A DNA stretch of 64,000 nucleotides from Bacillus_BD sp963787345 (GTDB taxonomy: Bacteria; Bacillota; Bacilli; Bacillales; Cytobacillaceae), in the NCBI GenBank assembly GCA_963787345.1, contig CAWBCW010000026.1, positions 821,291-885,290 of the forward strand, written 5' to 3'. Numbering within the stretch: position 1 is the first letter of the stretch; each line of letters starts with the position of its first letter. The translations under genes were made by a program, and so were the position numbers. Below the pieces are notes generated by a model. It saw only the letters and a list, made by a program, of their open reading frames with translations. It had not been told where the DNA came from and ran no database searches. Below, piece by piece: positions 43,822-51,928 of this stretch.

Positions 43822-44028
43822 AAGGAGTACCAAGCACCTTCCGACTTTTGAAGATAGGCTGGCGCTCCAAAAGGCAGTTGATGACGTAAAAATGGTAGTA
43901 TCCCAGGGTTGATAGCATCAAAAAAGAAGGGGCTGCCAAAATTAGTAGTAAAAATATTACTGGCTCTTTTTATGAGCCAGTAATGGGGTAGATAGTATAA
44001 GTATTAATAAAAGACTTATAGATACCGC

Positions 44029-44283
44029 TTACTTTTGTTGTGTGGCTTGGTTTTCAAAGTACGAACAACGTGCATGATGAACATGATTTAAATTCTTCAT
44101 TAATGTTCGTCTAACTGTATTTTTTGATTTAATCCTACCACCCCAATCATAAATATCACTTGTCGTTATTTTCCTTACCGGAAATAGGAGTCTAAATTCA
44201 TCCACATTTTGCATGAGTGCTCTTTCCCATTCCACCTTATTACCGCATGTTTTACAAATTAAATATTTACATTTATTTCTCAT
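44029..44283 (-). pseudogene. C-terminal remnant, probably of a NERD-type protein
   Basis: An 84-codon frame with a zinc-knuckle-like CKYLICKTCGNKVEWE, then FRLLFPVRKITTSDIYDWGG. The same frame stays open upstream to about 44365 (NYEFEQLEKGIISDCCYSFL) without a start site, ending where the TnpB element begins. The pattern of cysteine pairs followed by LLFP-x-KITT resembles the C-terminus of NERD (nuclease-related) domain proteins of Bacillus. It is probably the tail of a gene cut off by the insertion. Family assignment is tentative. Confidence 0.4.
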
Positions 44284-44373
44284 TAAAAATGAATAACAGC
44301 AATCACTTATAATCCCTTTTTCTAATTGTTCAAATTCATAATTTGGAACTTTTGTAAATGAGGAGGTGTTCTT

Positions 44374-44796
44374 ATGAAAAGTAAAGCAAAAGAACTAAAG
44401 TTAACGAGAGAAGAAGGTTGTGTTTTAGAAATTTTACCTAATCAGAAACAAACCATTCAATTTCAAAAAACATTTGGTCGCGCTCGTTTTGTTTACAATC
44501 ATTTTCTTGACATGAGAATCACCCTCTATAAATATACGAACGCAGGCATGAATTACAATGAAATGTCCTTTGTGTTAACAAATTATGTAAAAAAGGAATT
44601 CCCTTTTTTAAAAGAGGAAGATAAATTTGCTCTCGAAGGTAGTTTAAGAAATTTAGATCATGCCTACAAATGTTTTTTCGAGAATGTAAAAATGAGAAAG
44701 AAACCATTTTGTCCAAAATGTAAAACTGAACATGACCGTGACCAAAACGCCAGCGGAAATTTGCTTTTTGAAGGTTTACGTATAGCCTTGCAATAA
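44374..44796 (+). pseudogene. tnpB: tnpB, in-frame deletion derivative
   Basis: A 140-aa product. Residues 1-108 are a TnpB N-terminus (LEILPNQKQTIQFQKTFGRARFVYNHFLDMR, the OrfB helix-turn-helix region). They are joined directly to the terminal zinc knuckle and RuvC-III motif (FCPKCKTEHDRDQNASGNLL). A full TnpB has about 370-400 residues, so 230 or more are missing, including RuvC-I Asp and RuvC-II Glu. Nuclease activity is therefore not expected. The frame is intact across the joint. GAGGAGG before the ATG. Confidence 0.78.
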
Positions 44797-44990
44797 ATTT
44801 AAAAGCTAACTACATCGGTCGGAATGCCGAGGTGTGCCTGTCGGGAAATAAAGCCTCATTTGCCTAATCCCTAAGGAGGAGTGTCAGACTATCTTTTTTT
44901 AGATAGCAACTCCGATGAAACAGGAAGTACTGTCGTGAGACAGAATGAGAATCCCGCGACTTCAGTCGTGTGGTAGTTCAAATAGTATAC
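44797..44990 (+). ncRNA. Omega-RNA-like right end of the TnpB element
   Basis: Downstream of tnpB the sequence has several hairpins: GGTCGGAATGCCGA..., TATCtttttttaGATA, and CGACttcaGTCG near 44958-44968. It ends in the element's right end. This is where TnpB guide (omega) RNAs are encoded in this family. Presence is inferred from position and from the recognisable end motif; the guide would extend past about 44980. Confidence 0.5.
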
Positions 44991-45024
44991 TTCAAGGGTT
45001 AATACTTTTAAGGGAGAACAAAAT

Positions 45025-45543
45025 ATGAAATATCCGACCGTATACTGGACTTTATTACAAGTGAATAAATGGAATTTATACATAGGAGCCACAGAAAAGG
45101 GGCTTTGTTATGTGGGGGCTCATAACGGAACGTTTGAGGAATTATTGCAATGGGTTGAAAAAGAGAAACCTAATAGCCTTCTGATAGAGGATGGAGAACA
45201 ACTCACACCTTATGCGATTCAAATCTTAGAATATCTTACTAAAAAGAGAACCGTTTTCACGATTCCGCTAGACCTTAAGGGAACTGCATTTCAACAGTCC
45301 GTTTGGAAAGAACTTTGTAAAATCCCGTATGGTGAGACAACTTCTTATTCAACCATTGCAGAAAAAATCTCAAAGCCAAATGCTGTTCGAGCGGTGGGAA
45401 CTGCTATCGGAAGAAATCCGATATTAATTACAGTTCCATGCCATCGTGTTATAGGGAAAAATGGCGCGCTCACTGGTTATCGCGGTGGCTTAGAAATGAA
45501 AAAACAACTACTTATAATTGAAAGAAAAACAGATGCTGATTAG
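45025..45543 (+). CDS. ogt: Methylated-DNA-protein cysteine methyltransferase
   Basis: A 172-aa suicide repair protein that takes the methyl group from O6-methylguanine. The active site is VPCHRVIG, with RAVGTAIGRNP and the GYRGGLEMKKQLL end; the recognition helix is YSTIAEKISKPNAVRAV. The N-terminal domain is degenerate as usual. AAGGGAG before the ATG. Lies just past the TnpB element. Confidence 0.93.
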   Translation: MKYPTVYWTLLQVNKWNLYIGATEKGLCYVGAHNGTFEELLQWVEKEKPNSLLIEDGEQLTPYAIQILEYLTKKRTVFTIPLDLKGTAFQQSVWKELCKIPYGETTSYSTIAEKISKPNAVRAVGTAIGRNPILITVPCHRVIGKNGALTGYRGGLEMKKQLLIIERKTDAD

Positions 45544-45617
45544 TCTAATAGTTGTCTTTAAACTTCATTATATCTGTGATAAACTAAAAAAAGGCACAAC
45601 CGAAGGAGTGAATGAGA

Positions 45618-45821
45618 ATGTTTTCTAACATTGGAGTTCCAGGATTAATCTTAATTTTAGTACTCGCTTTAATTATTTTTGGCCCTAAAAAATTACCTGA
45701 AATAGGACGTGCAGTTGGACAAACTTTGAAGGAATTTAAAAAGTCGGCTAATGAGTTAGTGAACGATGACAATAAAGAGAGTAAAGCTGAAGTAACAAAG
45801 GGTTTAGAAGATAAAAAGTAA
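45618..45821 (+). CDS. tatA: TatA, twin-arginine translocase subunit
   Basis: A 67-aa TatA/E protein: one membrane segment (GVPGLILILVLALIIFG), the FGPKKLPEIGRAVGQTLKEFKK amphipathic hinge and an acidic tail. It forms the pore for folded Tat substrates with a TatC, which is not in this window. ATG 45618 follows AAGGAGTG by 7 nt. It stands near the formate dehydrogenase, but that protein has no Tat signal, so the link may be accidental. Confidence 0.93.
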   Translation: MFSNIGVPGLILILVLALIIFGPKKLPEIGRAVGQTLKEFKKSANELVNDDNKESKAEVTKGLEDKK

Positions 45822-45838
45822 CTACTTTCATTACTTTT

Positions 45839-45873
45839 AGAAGCGAACAGTTTTTTAGACTGTTCGCTTCTTT
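45839..45873. terminator. Terminator of tatA (bidirectional)
   Basis: AGAAGCGAACAG / CTGTTCGCTTCT, 9-nt loop, T-rich flank. Confidence 0.88.
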
Positions 45874-45887
45874 ATATTATTAGTCAT

Positions 45888-46301
45888 TTAAGATGCTAAT
45901 TTAATTGCTCTGCCAAACGGTACTTTAGGAATATAATCACTAGGAACTAACCAAAATAATTCATAATTTACTTTATCTATTTCTTCATAAATATATCCGG
46001 TTACATCCGTTATATAAAATAGTGTATCTATTTTCTCTTCCTCTGCCCATTCTAGTACGAGTGTATAGGAGGATTTACCATGCGTATGATAGTGAATACT
46101 GTCCGATTTCACTGGTGCGATATTTCGGATTTTGAAGTCAGCTTGAACGAGCAAGGTGTCTGGTTTAACGGTTTCAAACAATTTAACAATATTATTAATA
46201 AGAATGGTTTGTACTTCGTTTGTTGAAGTGTCAACAGCAAGGGCAATTTTCTTATCTTCCCGTGATCTAATCATCGTTAACAATGTTTTGTGCCACTTCA
46301 T
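45888..46301 (-). CDS. VWA-like domain protein, short form
   Basis: A 137-aa protein that resembles only the last third of VWA-like (DUF2201) proteins: a WHKTLLTMIRSREDKK lead, a MIDAS-like strand IALAVDTSTNE, TLLVQADFKI, DTLFYITDVTG and the closing VPFGRAIKL. The N-terminal metallopeptidase-like part of the family and its usual MoxR-type AAA partner are missing. It has its own start with GAAGGGG 9 nt upstream, so it may be expressed. Assignment is by pattern only. Confidence 0.45.
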   Translation of the reverse strand: MKWHKTLLTMIRSREDKKIALAVDTSTNEVQTILINNIVKLFETVKPDTLLVQADFKIRNIAPVKSDSIHYHTHGKSSYTLVLEWAEEEKIDTLFYITDVTGYIYEEIDKVNYELFWLVPSDYIPKVPFGRAIKLAS

Positions 46302-46446
46302 CTAAAACAACCCCTTCAGAGCTTATTGATAAGCAGGTTCTTATTTTGCTTTAAAAACGATTAAATATAATGGTTTATTTTACAAAAGAGAAATGGTATT
46401 AAAGCATAAGACTTTGTAAAATAATAAAGCTGAAAGGGGGGATAAC

Positions 46447-46611
46447 ATGCCGAGTGGTAAAGAACTTGAACAATTGTCAATGAACAATCTAGCACCGAGC
46501 ATGGGTGAAAATAGAGGTCCGTTAGAACGAGAAACTCACAGTAGCTTTGTAAATGAAGTTCGTCCGTCCCAAAGTAGAGCTGAAGGCAAAAAAAGAAATA
46601 ATCCCTTTTAG
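46447..46611 (+). CDS. Small hydrophilic protein
   Basis: A 54-aa frame: MPSGKELEQLSMNNLAPSMG, then GENRGPLERETHSSF, ending in KKRNNPF. AAAGGGGGG lies 6 nt upstream of the ATG, an excellent site, and the frame ends in a small hairpin (AAATAATCCC with GGGTTATTT). No membrane segment or known motif. I do not recognise the family. It is convergent with the formate dehydrogenase gene. Confidence 0.6.
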   Translation: MPSGKELEQLSMNNLAPSMGENRGPLERETHSSFVNEVRPSQSRAEGKKRNNPF

Positions 46612-46631
46612 GGGGTTATTTCCTAGTTAAT

Positions 46632-48692
46632 TTAAGCTGTTAATGGTTTTATTTTAACGGCACAGGCTTTAAATTCTGCTGTTCCGGAAATTGGATCATA
46701 TTCATTAAGAGTCAATACATTTGTAGGAACTTCACTAAAATGGAAACTCATAAAAATTAAGCCTTCTGGAACTTGATCTGTTACTTTTGCTTTAACCTTT
46801 ACAACCCCTCTTCGTGAAGAAACTTCGACAAGGTCGCCCGTTTCAATCCCTAACTTTTTAGCATCAGTTGGGCTAATATCAGCACTTTCTTCTTTCTGCC
46901 TAATTTTCACACCGCTCGCATAATGTTTTGTTTGGGTATGAGTATTATACGATTCCAAGCGTCGTCCTGTTGTAAGTGTAAAAGGATACTCCTCATCAGG
47001 AAGTTCAACTGGTTCTGTATATGTTACTGGCACAAAAGTAGATGGTTTCGGATTCTCTCCCTCTTCAAAGAATCGTGTATGAAGAACAGAGGTTCCTGGA
47101 TGTGATTCATCAGGACATGGATATTGTAAACTATACTCCTGATCAAGTCTCTCATAGGAAATTCCACCATATAATTCCCATGCAAGTGTACGCATTTCAT
47201 CCCAAATTTCTTGACTGTTATTATAACTCATTGGGTAACCCATTTTTGTAGCCAAATCACAAAGAATTTGCCAATCTTCTTTTGTATTTGGATGAGGCTC
47301 AACAGCTTTACGAACACGTTGTACTCTGCGGTCGGTATTTGTAAATGTACCTTCTACTTCACCCCATGATCTTGCTGGAAGAACGACATCAGCTAACTCG
47401 GCAGTTTCTGTTAAGAAAAGATCTTGGACAATTAATAGGTCAAGTTTTTCTAATAATTTTCTCGTATGATTCATATGGACATCAGCCATTAATGGATTTT
47501 CACCGATGATATAGAGTGCTTTTGCAACTCCTGTCTCTATTTTTTCAAATGTTCTTGTTTGGGTATCTCCGGCAATTGGATTAATTTTTACATTCCATGC
47601 TTCTTCAAAGCGGGCACGGTGTTCGTCATCTGTAATACTTCCTCCTGGTAATTGGTTCGGTAATGCTCCCATATCACCAGCGCCTTGAACGTTATTTTGT
47701 CCGCGTAACGGCATGATTCCACAGCCTTCGCGCCCAATATGTCCTGTAAGTAAAGCAAGGTTTCCAATATCAAAAACATTGTTCACACCACAATGATGTT
47801 CTGTGATTCCTAATGTATACGCTATTATTGCTTTATCTGTAGTCGCATATTCTCTTGCAGTCTCGATAATATCTTCTGGAGCTAAACCAGTAATGGATGC
47901 AGAGTATTCTGGTGTATACAATTTAACTTTTTCTTTTAAAGCATCAAAATCTGCTGTATGCTTAGTGATAAAATCTTCATTGTACAATTTTTCTGCAATA
48001 ATAACGTGAATCATTGCATTAATCAGTGCGATGTCACTTCCGACATGAAGAGGTAAATGACGATGAGCACTTTTGACCATATCAATTTTGCGAGGATCTA
48101 TGACAGTAATCTTTAACCCTGATTTAGCAGCCTTTTTCATACGGTTTGCAATAATTGGATGGGCTTCTGTTGTATTGGAGCCGATTAATAAAAGCATTTC
48201 AGCTTTTTCGAAATCATCAATTGAATTTGTAGGTGAACCACTGCCAAAAATAGTTGCCAGACCGGCAACACTTGGAGCGTGTCAAGTCCGGTTACAGCCG
48301 TCGATATTGTTGCTTCCAATGACTGCACGCATAAATTTTTGCGTTACATAATTTACTTCGTTTGTCGCACGAGCAGGTGCAAACGCTGTAATGGCTTCGG
48401 GACCAAATGTTGTTTTAATATGACTTAATTTTTCAACGATAAAATCATAAGCTTCATCCCACGTTGCTTCCACGAGCTTACCAGCTTTACGGATAAGCGG
48501 TGTTTTCAGCCTGCTTTCAGCATGAACATATCCAAAGCCAAATCCGCCTTTGATACATGTTTGCCCTTTATTAACAGGTGCTTCTTTATCTCCACGGGCT
48601 TTTACAATTTTGTTATCTTCGATTTCTAAAACAAGACCGCAGCCAGTTCCACAGTAACCGCAGACTGTTTTAACTTTTGTTAACTCTCCCAT
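46632..48692 (-). CDS. fdhF: Formate dehydrogenase with selenocysteine (FdhF-type)
   Basis: A molybdopterin oxidoreductase of 686 residues, oxidising formate to CO2. It starts with the 4Fe-4S motif CGYCGTGCGLV and has GQTCIKGGFGFGYVH. At 48282-48284 an in-frame TGA falls in GCNRT-U-HAPSVAGL, exactly where E. coli FdhF has Sec140 (ARV-U-HGPSVAGL). The frame continues unbroken to 46632 with LLLIGSNTTEAHPI, LPGGSI and a typical C-terminal MopB domain. It lacks the N-terminal 2Fe-2S extension of B. subtilis YrhE/YjgC and any signal peptide, so it is a cytosolic, FdhH-like enzyme. AGGAGGT before the ATG. Confidence 0.9.
48253..48284 (-). promoter_or_regulatory. SECIS element of fdhF
   Basis: On the minus strand the UGA is followed, 12 nt later, by GTTGCC-GGTCT-GGCAAC, a perfect 6-bp stem with loop GGUCU. 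The E. coli fdhF SECIS has the same GGUCU loop at the same distance from its UGA. This supports SelB-directed insertion of selenocysteine and not a stop. Confidence 0.88.
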
Positions 48693-48771
48693 TACAAACC
48701 TCCTATAAGTATCAATAATACTTAAAAAATACTCTGTATAATCTATTATTACAAAAGAATAAAATCATTGC

Positions 48772-48787
48772 GGTGACAGATGTCACA
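48772..48787. promoter_or_regulatory. FNR/CRP-type box upstream of fdhF
   Basis: GGTGA-N6-TCACA matches the Bacillus Fnr consensus TGTGA-N6-TCACA at 9 of 10 positions. It is centred 87 bp upstream of the fdhF start, at about -41 to -50 of plausible -10 boxes near 48740. It suggests induction without oxygen. Confidence 0.55.
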
Positions 48788-48822
48788 GTGTTTGAAGAAT
48801 ACGAGCATATTCCACAAACGAG

Positions 48823-48856
48823 AAGAAATGGACTTCTGCTTAGAAGTCCATTTCTT
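48823..48856 (-). terminator. Terminator of the vanW-type gene
   Basis: Perfect 14-bp stem AAGAAATGGACTTC / GAAGTCCATTTCTT, 6-nt loop. Confidence 0.8.
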
Positions 48857-48878
48857 TAACGTCTGTATACTTATTAAC

Positions 48879-48910
48879 TCCGGACGCAAATTCACCGAGG
48901 CGAATATGAT
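48879..48910 (+). repeat. Structured repeat tail, copy G (partial)
   Basis: TCCGGACGCAAATTC, then CGAGGCGAATATGAT, the same as the last 32 bp of copy A with few changes. It abuts the 3' end of the vanW-type gene, in opposite direction, so here it does not precede a start codon. Confidence 0.6.
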
Positions 48911-48911
48911 A

Positions 48912-49847
48912 TTAGTCGAATATTCTAGCCCCCGGGACATGCTTTGGCTTATTATTAATGTCCTCGGAGGAATAAATCCAAACAAATAGCATGCCGTAGC
49001 GAACCTTCGTCCGTATAAGTACAGGTTGGTTATATTGGTTTTTAAAAGTAAAGTCGGGACCATACCAGCTGACTGTTGCATCACGGCCAGACGGTACATA
49101 AGGAACTCGTTTGCTATGGGAAAACCGCTGACCAACATTAAGTCCCGAACGGTCTACTGCGTTGAATAGCGTTGAGGATACTTGGCAAATGCCGCCGCCA
49201 ATTCCCTCTGCGAGTTCCCCTTTTACAATAATAGGGGCTGGGAGGTACCCTTTTTCTTTTGTCCGTTGTCCAACGGTTTCATTAAACGAAAAGGTTTCAC
49301 CCGGAAAGACAACATGATTATTAATTGCCTGAGCAGCGAGTAAAATATTATGAGTTCTTTCTTCATTATGTTTATTAAAGTAGGTGACATATTGACCGAT
49401 CAATTTCGTTCTTATGTTCTCAATGATTTCACTATCTACTCGAGGATAGATGGGACGAACAGGTACTCCAATTGAGGTGGAGCCTGCTTTGTAAAATGCG
49501 GAATAAACCTGTTCCTTAAATGCCTGTTTATTTAATTGAATCCCAGGTTTTTCCGGAATGATCCGACCATACTCGTCAAGACTAGCATTTGTGGCATCGG
49601 TCTGGATCGTTTTGTTCAGTTCATCCATAATATTTTGCAATTTCATAGAATCTATTATTGGAAAATCAAGCAGGGGGAGAGAAATATCCGAGCGATTAAT
49701 CGTCATAACAGGTTCTTTCTCATAGAAAATTGTTAAATCTGTTATTACTTCAGATTGCTGCTTTTCAACTTGAGAATAGGGAAGATCTTCAACGGTCATA
49801 TCCTGTTGAGTTAATAGAAGAAGTCCTATCATCCATGGTAATTTCAC
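48912..49847 (-). CDS. VanW-family secreted protein
   Basis: A protein of about 311 aa. I set the start at GTG 49847 (MKLPWMIGLLLLTQQ) because GGGGAGGTG lies upstream. The N-terminal hydrophobic stretch is a signal or anchor. The C-terminal VanW domain has NNHVVFPGETFSFNETVGQRTKEKGYLPAPII and GIGGGICQVSSTLFNAV, then HSKRVPYVPSGRDATV. VanW-type proteins are extracytoplasmic with unknown biochemical role; a peptidoglycan link is suspected. Confidence 0.85.
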   Translation of the reverse strand: MKLPWMIGLLLLTQQDMTVEDLPYSQVEKQQSEVITDLTIFYEKEPVMTINRSDISLPLLDFPIIDSMKLQNIMDELNKTIQTDATNASLDEYGRIIPEKPGIQLNKQAFKEQVYSAFYKAGSTSIGVPVRPIYPRVDSEIIENIRTKLIGQYVTYFNKHNEERTHNILLAAQAINNHVVFPGETFSFNETVGQRTKEKGYLPAPIIVKGELAEGIGGGICQVSSTLFNAVDRSGLNVGQRFSHSKRVPYVPSGRDATVSWYGPDFTFKNQYNQPVLIRTKVRYGMLFVWIYSSEDINNKPKHVPGARIFD

Positions 49848-49952
49848 ACGATTCACCTCCCCATTATTATGGGGAAGGAGGATTTTTTTATGTAAAAAAC
49901 AACAACTAATCTTATTGAAATTCAATTGAATATTCACAAGAGGATTGGGCCT

Positions 49953-50627
49953 CTATCCGATCCTCTCAATGCACTGTGGATGATTATTTTTAGGAGAATT
50001 CACTAAACTAGAAACTTCGTATGTTGCCATGAGCTCAGACGGATAGGATTGTAAACATTCTCCTAATTGACGAAGGTCTTGAATTCTTGGATTCAACCAT
50101 ATTTGTTCGTACTCTTTATCTAGAATGACTGGCATTCGATCATGAATGTCTCGCACAACTTGGTTAGGTTCAGTAGTAATAATGGAACAAGTAAAAATTG
50201 TTTCTGTTCCTTTTTTCCAGCGTTCCCAGATGCCAGCCATTGCAAATAATTCATTTGATTTAAGATGGATTCTCATCGGTGTTTTCGTGCCATTTTCATG
50301 GCGTTTCCATTCATAAAAACTATCAGCAATGACAAGGCAACGACGGTTACGAAAAGCATCTCGAAAACTAGGTTTTTCGGATAACGTTTCAGCTCTCGCA
50401 TTAATCAACTTATAGCCAATCTTTTCATCTTTTGCCCAAGATGGAATGAGCCCCCACCGCAAATAACCTAAACGATTTTTTTCACCATCATTTATTACGG
50501 ATAAAACAGACTGTGAAGGGGCTGCATTATAACTTGGTTGATAGAGATCTTCTCCAATAGCTGCTTGAATCGAAAAACGATTAATAATCTCACTGAATCC
50601 GGCTGTAATGGTAAACCTTCCACACAT
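49953..50627 (-). CDS. SOS-response-associated peptidase (YedK/HMCES)
   Basis: A 224-aa SRAP protein that covalently caps abasic sites in single-stranded DNA. The catalytic Cys is residue 2 (MCGRFT), with NAAPSQ, LRWGLIPSWAKDEKIGYKLINARAET, CLVIADSFYEW and the catalytic His in IHDRMPVIL. The SD GGGGGTG is within a hairpin (50636-50671). No clear LexA box is seen nearby. Confidence 0.92.
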   Translation of the reverse strand: MCGRFTITAGFSEIINRFSIQAAIGEDLYQPSYNAAPSQSVLSVINDGEKNRLGYLRWGLIPSWAKDEKIGYKLINARAETLSEKPSFRDAFRNRRCLVIADSFYEWKRHENGTKTPMRIHLKSNELFAMAGIWERWKKGTETIFTCSIITTEPNQVVRDIHDRMPVILDKEYEQIWLNPRIQDLRQLGECLQSYPSELMATYEVSSLVNSPKNNHPQCIERIG

Positions 50628-50635
50628 TTATAACA

Positions 50636-50671
50636 CCCCCGATATTAGCTATTTTATCAAAATATCGGGGG
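50636..50671 (-). promoter_or_regulatory. Hairpin masking the ribosome binding site of the SRAP gene
   Basis: CCCCCGATAT pairs with ATATCGGGGG (10 bp, 16-nt loop) on the minus strand. The 3' arm contains the only SD-like sequence, 9 nt before the ATG, so folding would hide it. It could also act as the end of the upstream transcript, though a U run is absent. Confidence 0.55.
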
Positions 50672-50714
50672 ACATGTAAAATGGAGCAAACTTTAAAGGA
50701 TAAGGTTCCAATAA

Positions 50715-51662
50715 CTAAGTCCAGATTTTCCACCATTTTCGATTTCGTTTTGATGCAGCAACTTCCCGATAGCTTTCTATCATTGATTGAAATTGTTCTT
50801 CTCTCTTCTTAATTTCTTCTTGTGTCTGCTTAAGTTCGTTGATCGATGCCAAAATCGATTTTTGTTTTGACTCCAATGCCACCGAAAGCTCTGCCACATC
50901 TTCTTTTGTTTCTTTTAAGGTATTGGCAACTTTCTCTAGCGCTTTATGATTCCGGCGGTGGGCTAATTTGGTCGTTTCTGTAATTTGTTCCGCAAACTTT
51001 TCGTAAGTTCCTTCCGAATCCTTCCGAATCTCTTCTGATAGAGTTTCAAACGTTTCGGAAGTGTGTTCCGAAGCTCTCATAATCATATTCGAAATCTCAT
51101 GAACATTTGCTTTTTGCTTATCGTTCGATCGTTGAATTGATTTTGAAATTTCTTTAACTGTCATAAGAGTAGAATTTGATACCTCATTTTTGATTTCATC
51201 TACCATGTCATGTTTACTCATTTGAAGTTCATGCTTAAATTCTGTTAGAAGATCCTGTTTGAAGCCAGTCAGTGCCGTGTAAAATGCTTCCATATTATAG
51301 CTTGTTTGCAATTCGCTTTTACTAGCCACAGGAAGAACTTCTAGTTTTTTTGATGGCAAAGTCGGGGGAATGAGGATCTCGTTACTTGATTTTGAAGCAG
51401 GTTCCTCGACTTCATCCTGTAAATATTTCTCTAATAAAGTTCGTTTTTTTCCCTTACTTATGTTTTGGTTATGCATTTCTTTAATTTTATTTAAGATGTC
51501 AATTTCATGATCTGTATAATACCGGGCACCTTGTTGAGTTCTTGGAATAACTAGAAGCCCATCCAATTCTTTTTCCCACTGTCGGATTGTTCCAGTCGGG
51601 GTATGAATCATTTTTGACACTTCTTTAATAGAATACGCTCGTATAATCTGTCTATTATTCAT
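50715..51662 (-). CDS. MerR-type HTH protein with long coiled coil and W-rich tail
   Basis: A 315-aa protein. Residues 8-75 are a MerR-like helix-turn-helix (YSIKEVSKMIHTPTGTIRQW, GARYYTDHEIDILNKI). Residues about 120-300 form a long coiled coil (LLTEFKHELQMSKHDMVDEI; LKETKEDVAELSVALESK). It ends in KRNRKWWKIWT, a basic aromatic tail suited to membrane contact. The design recalls the chromosome-anchoring protein RacA but is longer; DUF3967-type MerR proteins of Bacillus are the other close group. Confidence 0.72.
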   Translation of the reverse strand: MNNRQIIRAYSIKEVSKMIHTPTGTIRQWEKELDGLLVIPRTQQGARYYTDHEIDILNKIKEMHNQNISKGKKRTLLEKYLQDEVEEPASKSSNEILIPPTLPSKKLEVLPVASKSELQTSYNMEAFYTALTGFKQDLLTEFKHELQMSKHDMVDEIKNEVSNSTLMTVKEISKSIQRSNDKQKANVHEISNMIMRASEHTSETFETLSEEIRKDSEGTYEKFAEQITETTKLAHRRNHKALEKVANTLKETKEDVAELSVALESKQKSILASINELKQTQEEIKKREEQFQSMIESYREVAASKRNRKWWKIWT

Positions 51663-51928
51663 ATCGACAATCCTTTCTTATTCTGTATGAATTTAATGAG
51701 TTTTAGTAATATTCTGATTCTAATAACTGGTTTCCTGCTTCGTGACAAAAGCTATCAAAAGAAGTGGTCTTTCAACAAAAACTCTGCATACTAAATTGTA
51801 ATTTAGTGCGCAGATGCATTTTACGAAATGCTAGTTTACTAATATTTCGTAAAAGTATATGATGATAGATAAAATGATGAAGTTTTATTAAATTTAGAGT
51901 TTAAGAATGTAGCATAGGAAGGGACATT

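Larger units (their letters stand above)
44345..44990 (+). mobile_element. IS200/IS605-type TnpB element with internal deletion
   Basis: The stretch contains a tnpB gene with a large in-frame deletion and, behind it, a right end typical of IS605/IS1341 elements (AATCCCGCGACTTCAGTCGTG then GGTAGTTCAA). No tnpA is present. Left boundary is approximate and is set by where the truncated minus-strand frame is lost. It could still move only if helped by TnpA from another copy. Confidence 0.7.

Noticed and set aside
43640..43939. Open frame on the minus strand over aroK and the gap behind it
   Set aside because: It overlaps aroK antisense for most of its length, lacks a ribosome binding site and resembles no protein.
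48197..48692. Formate dehydrogenase as two genes or a nonsense pseudogene
   Set aside because: The two parts are in the same frame, the TGA is at the known Sec position and a SECIS-type hairpin follows it.
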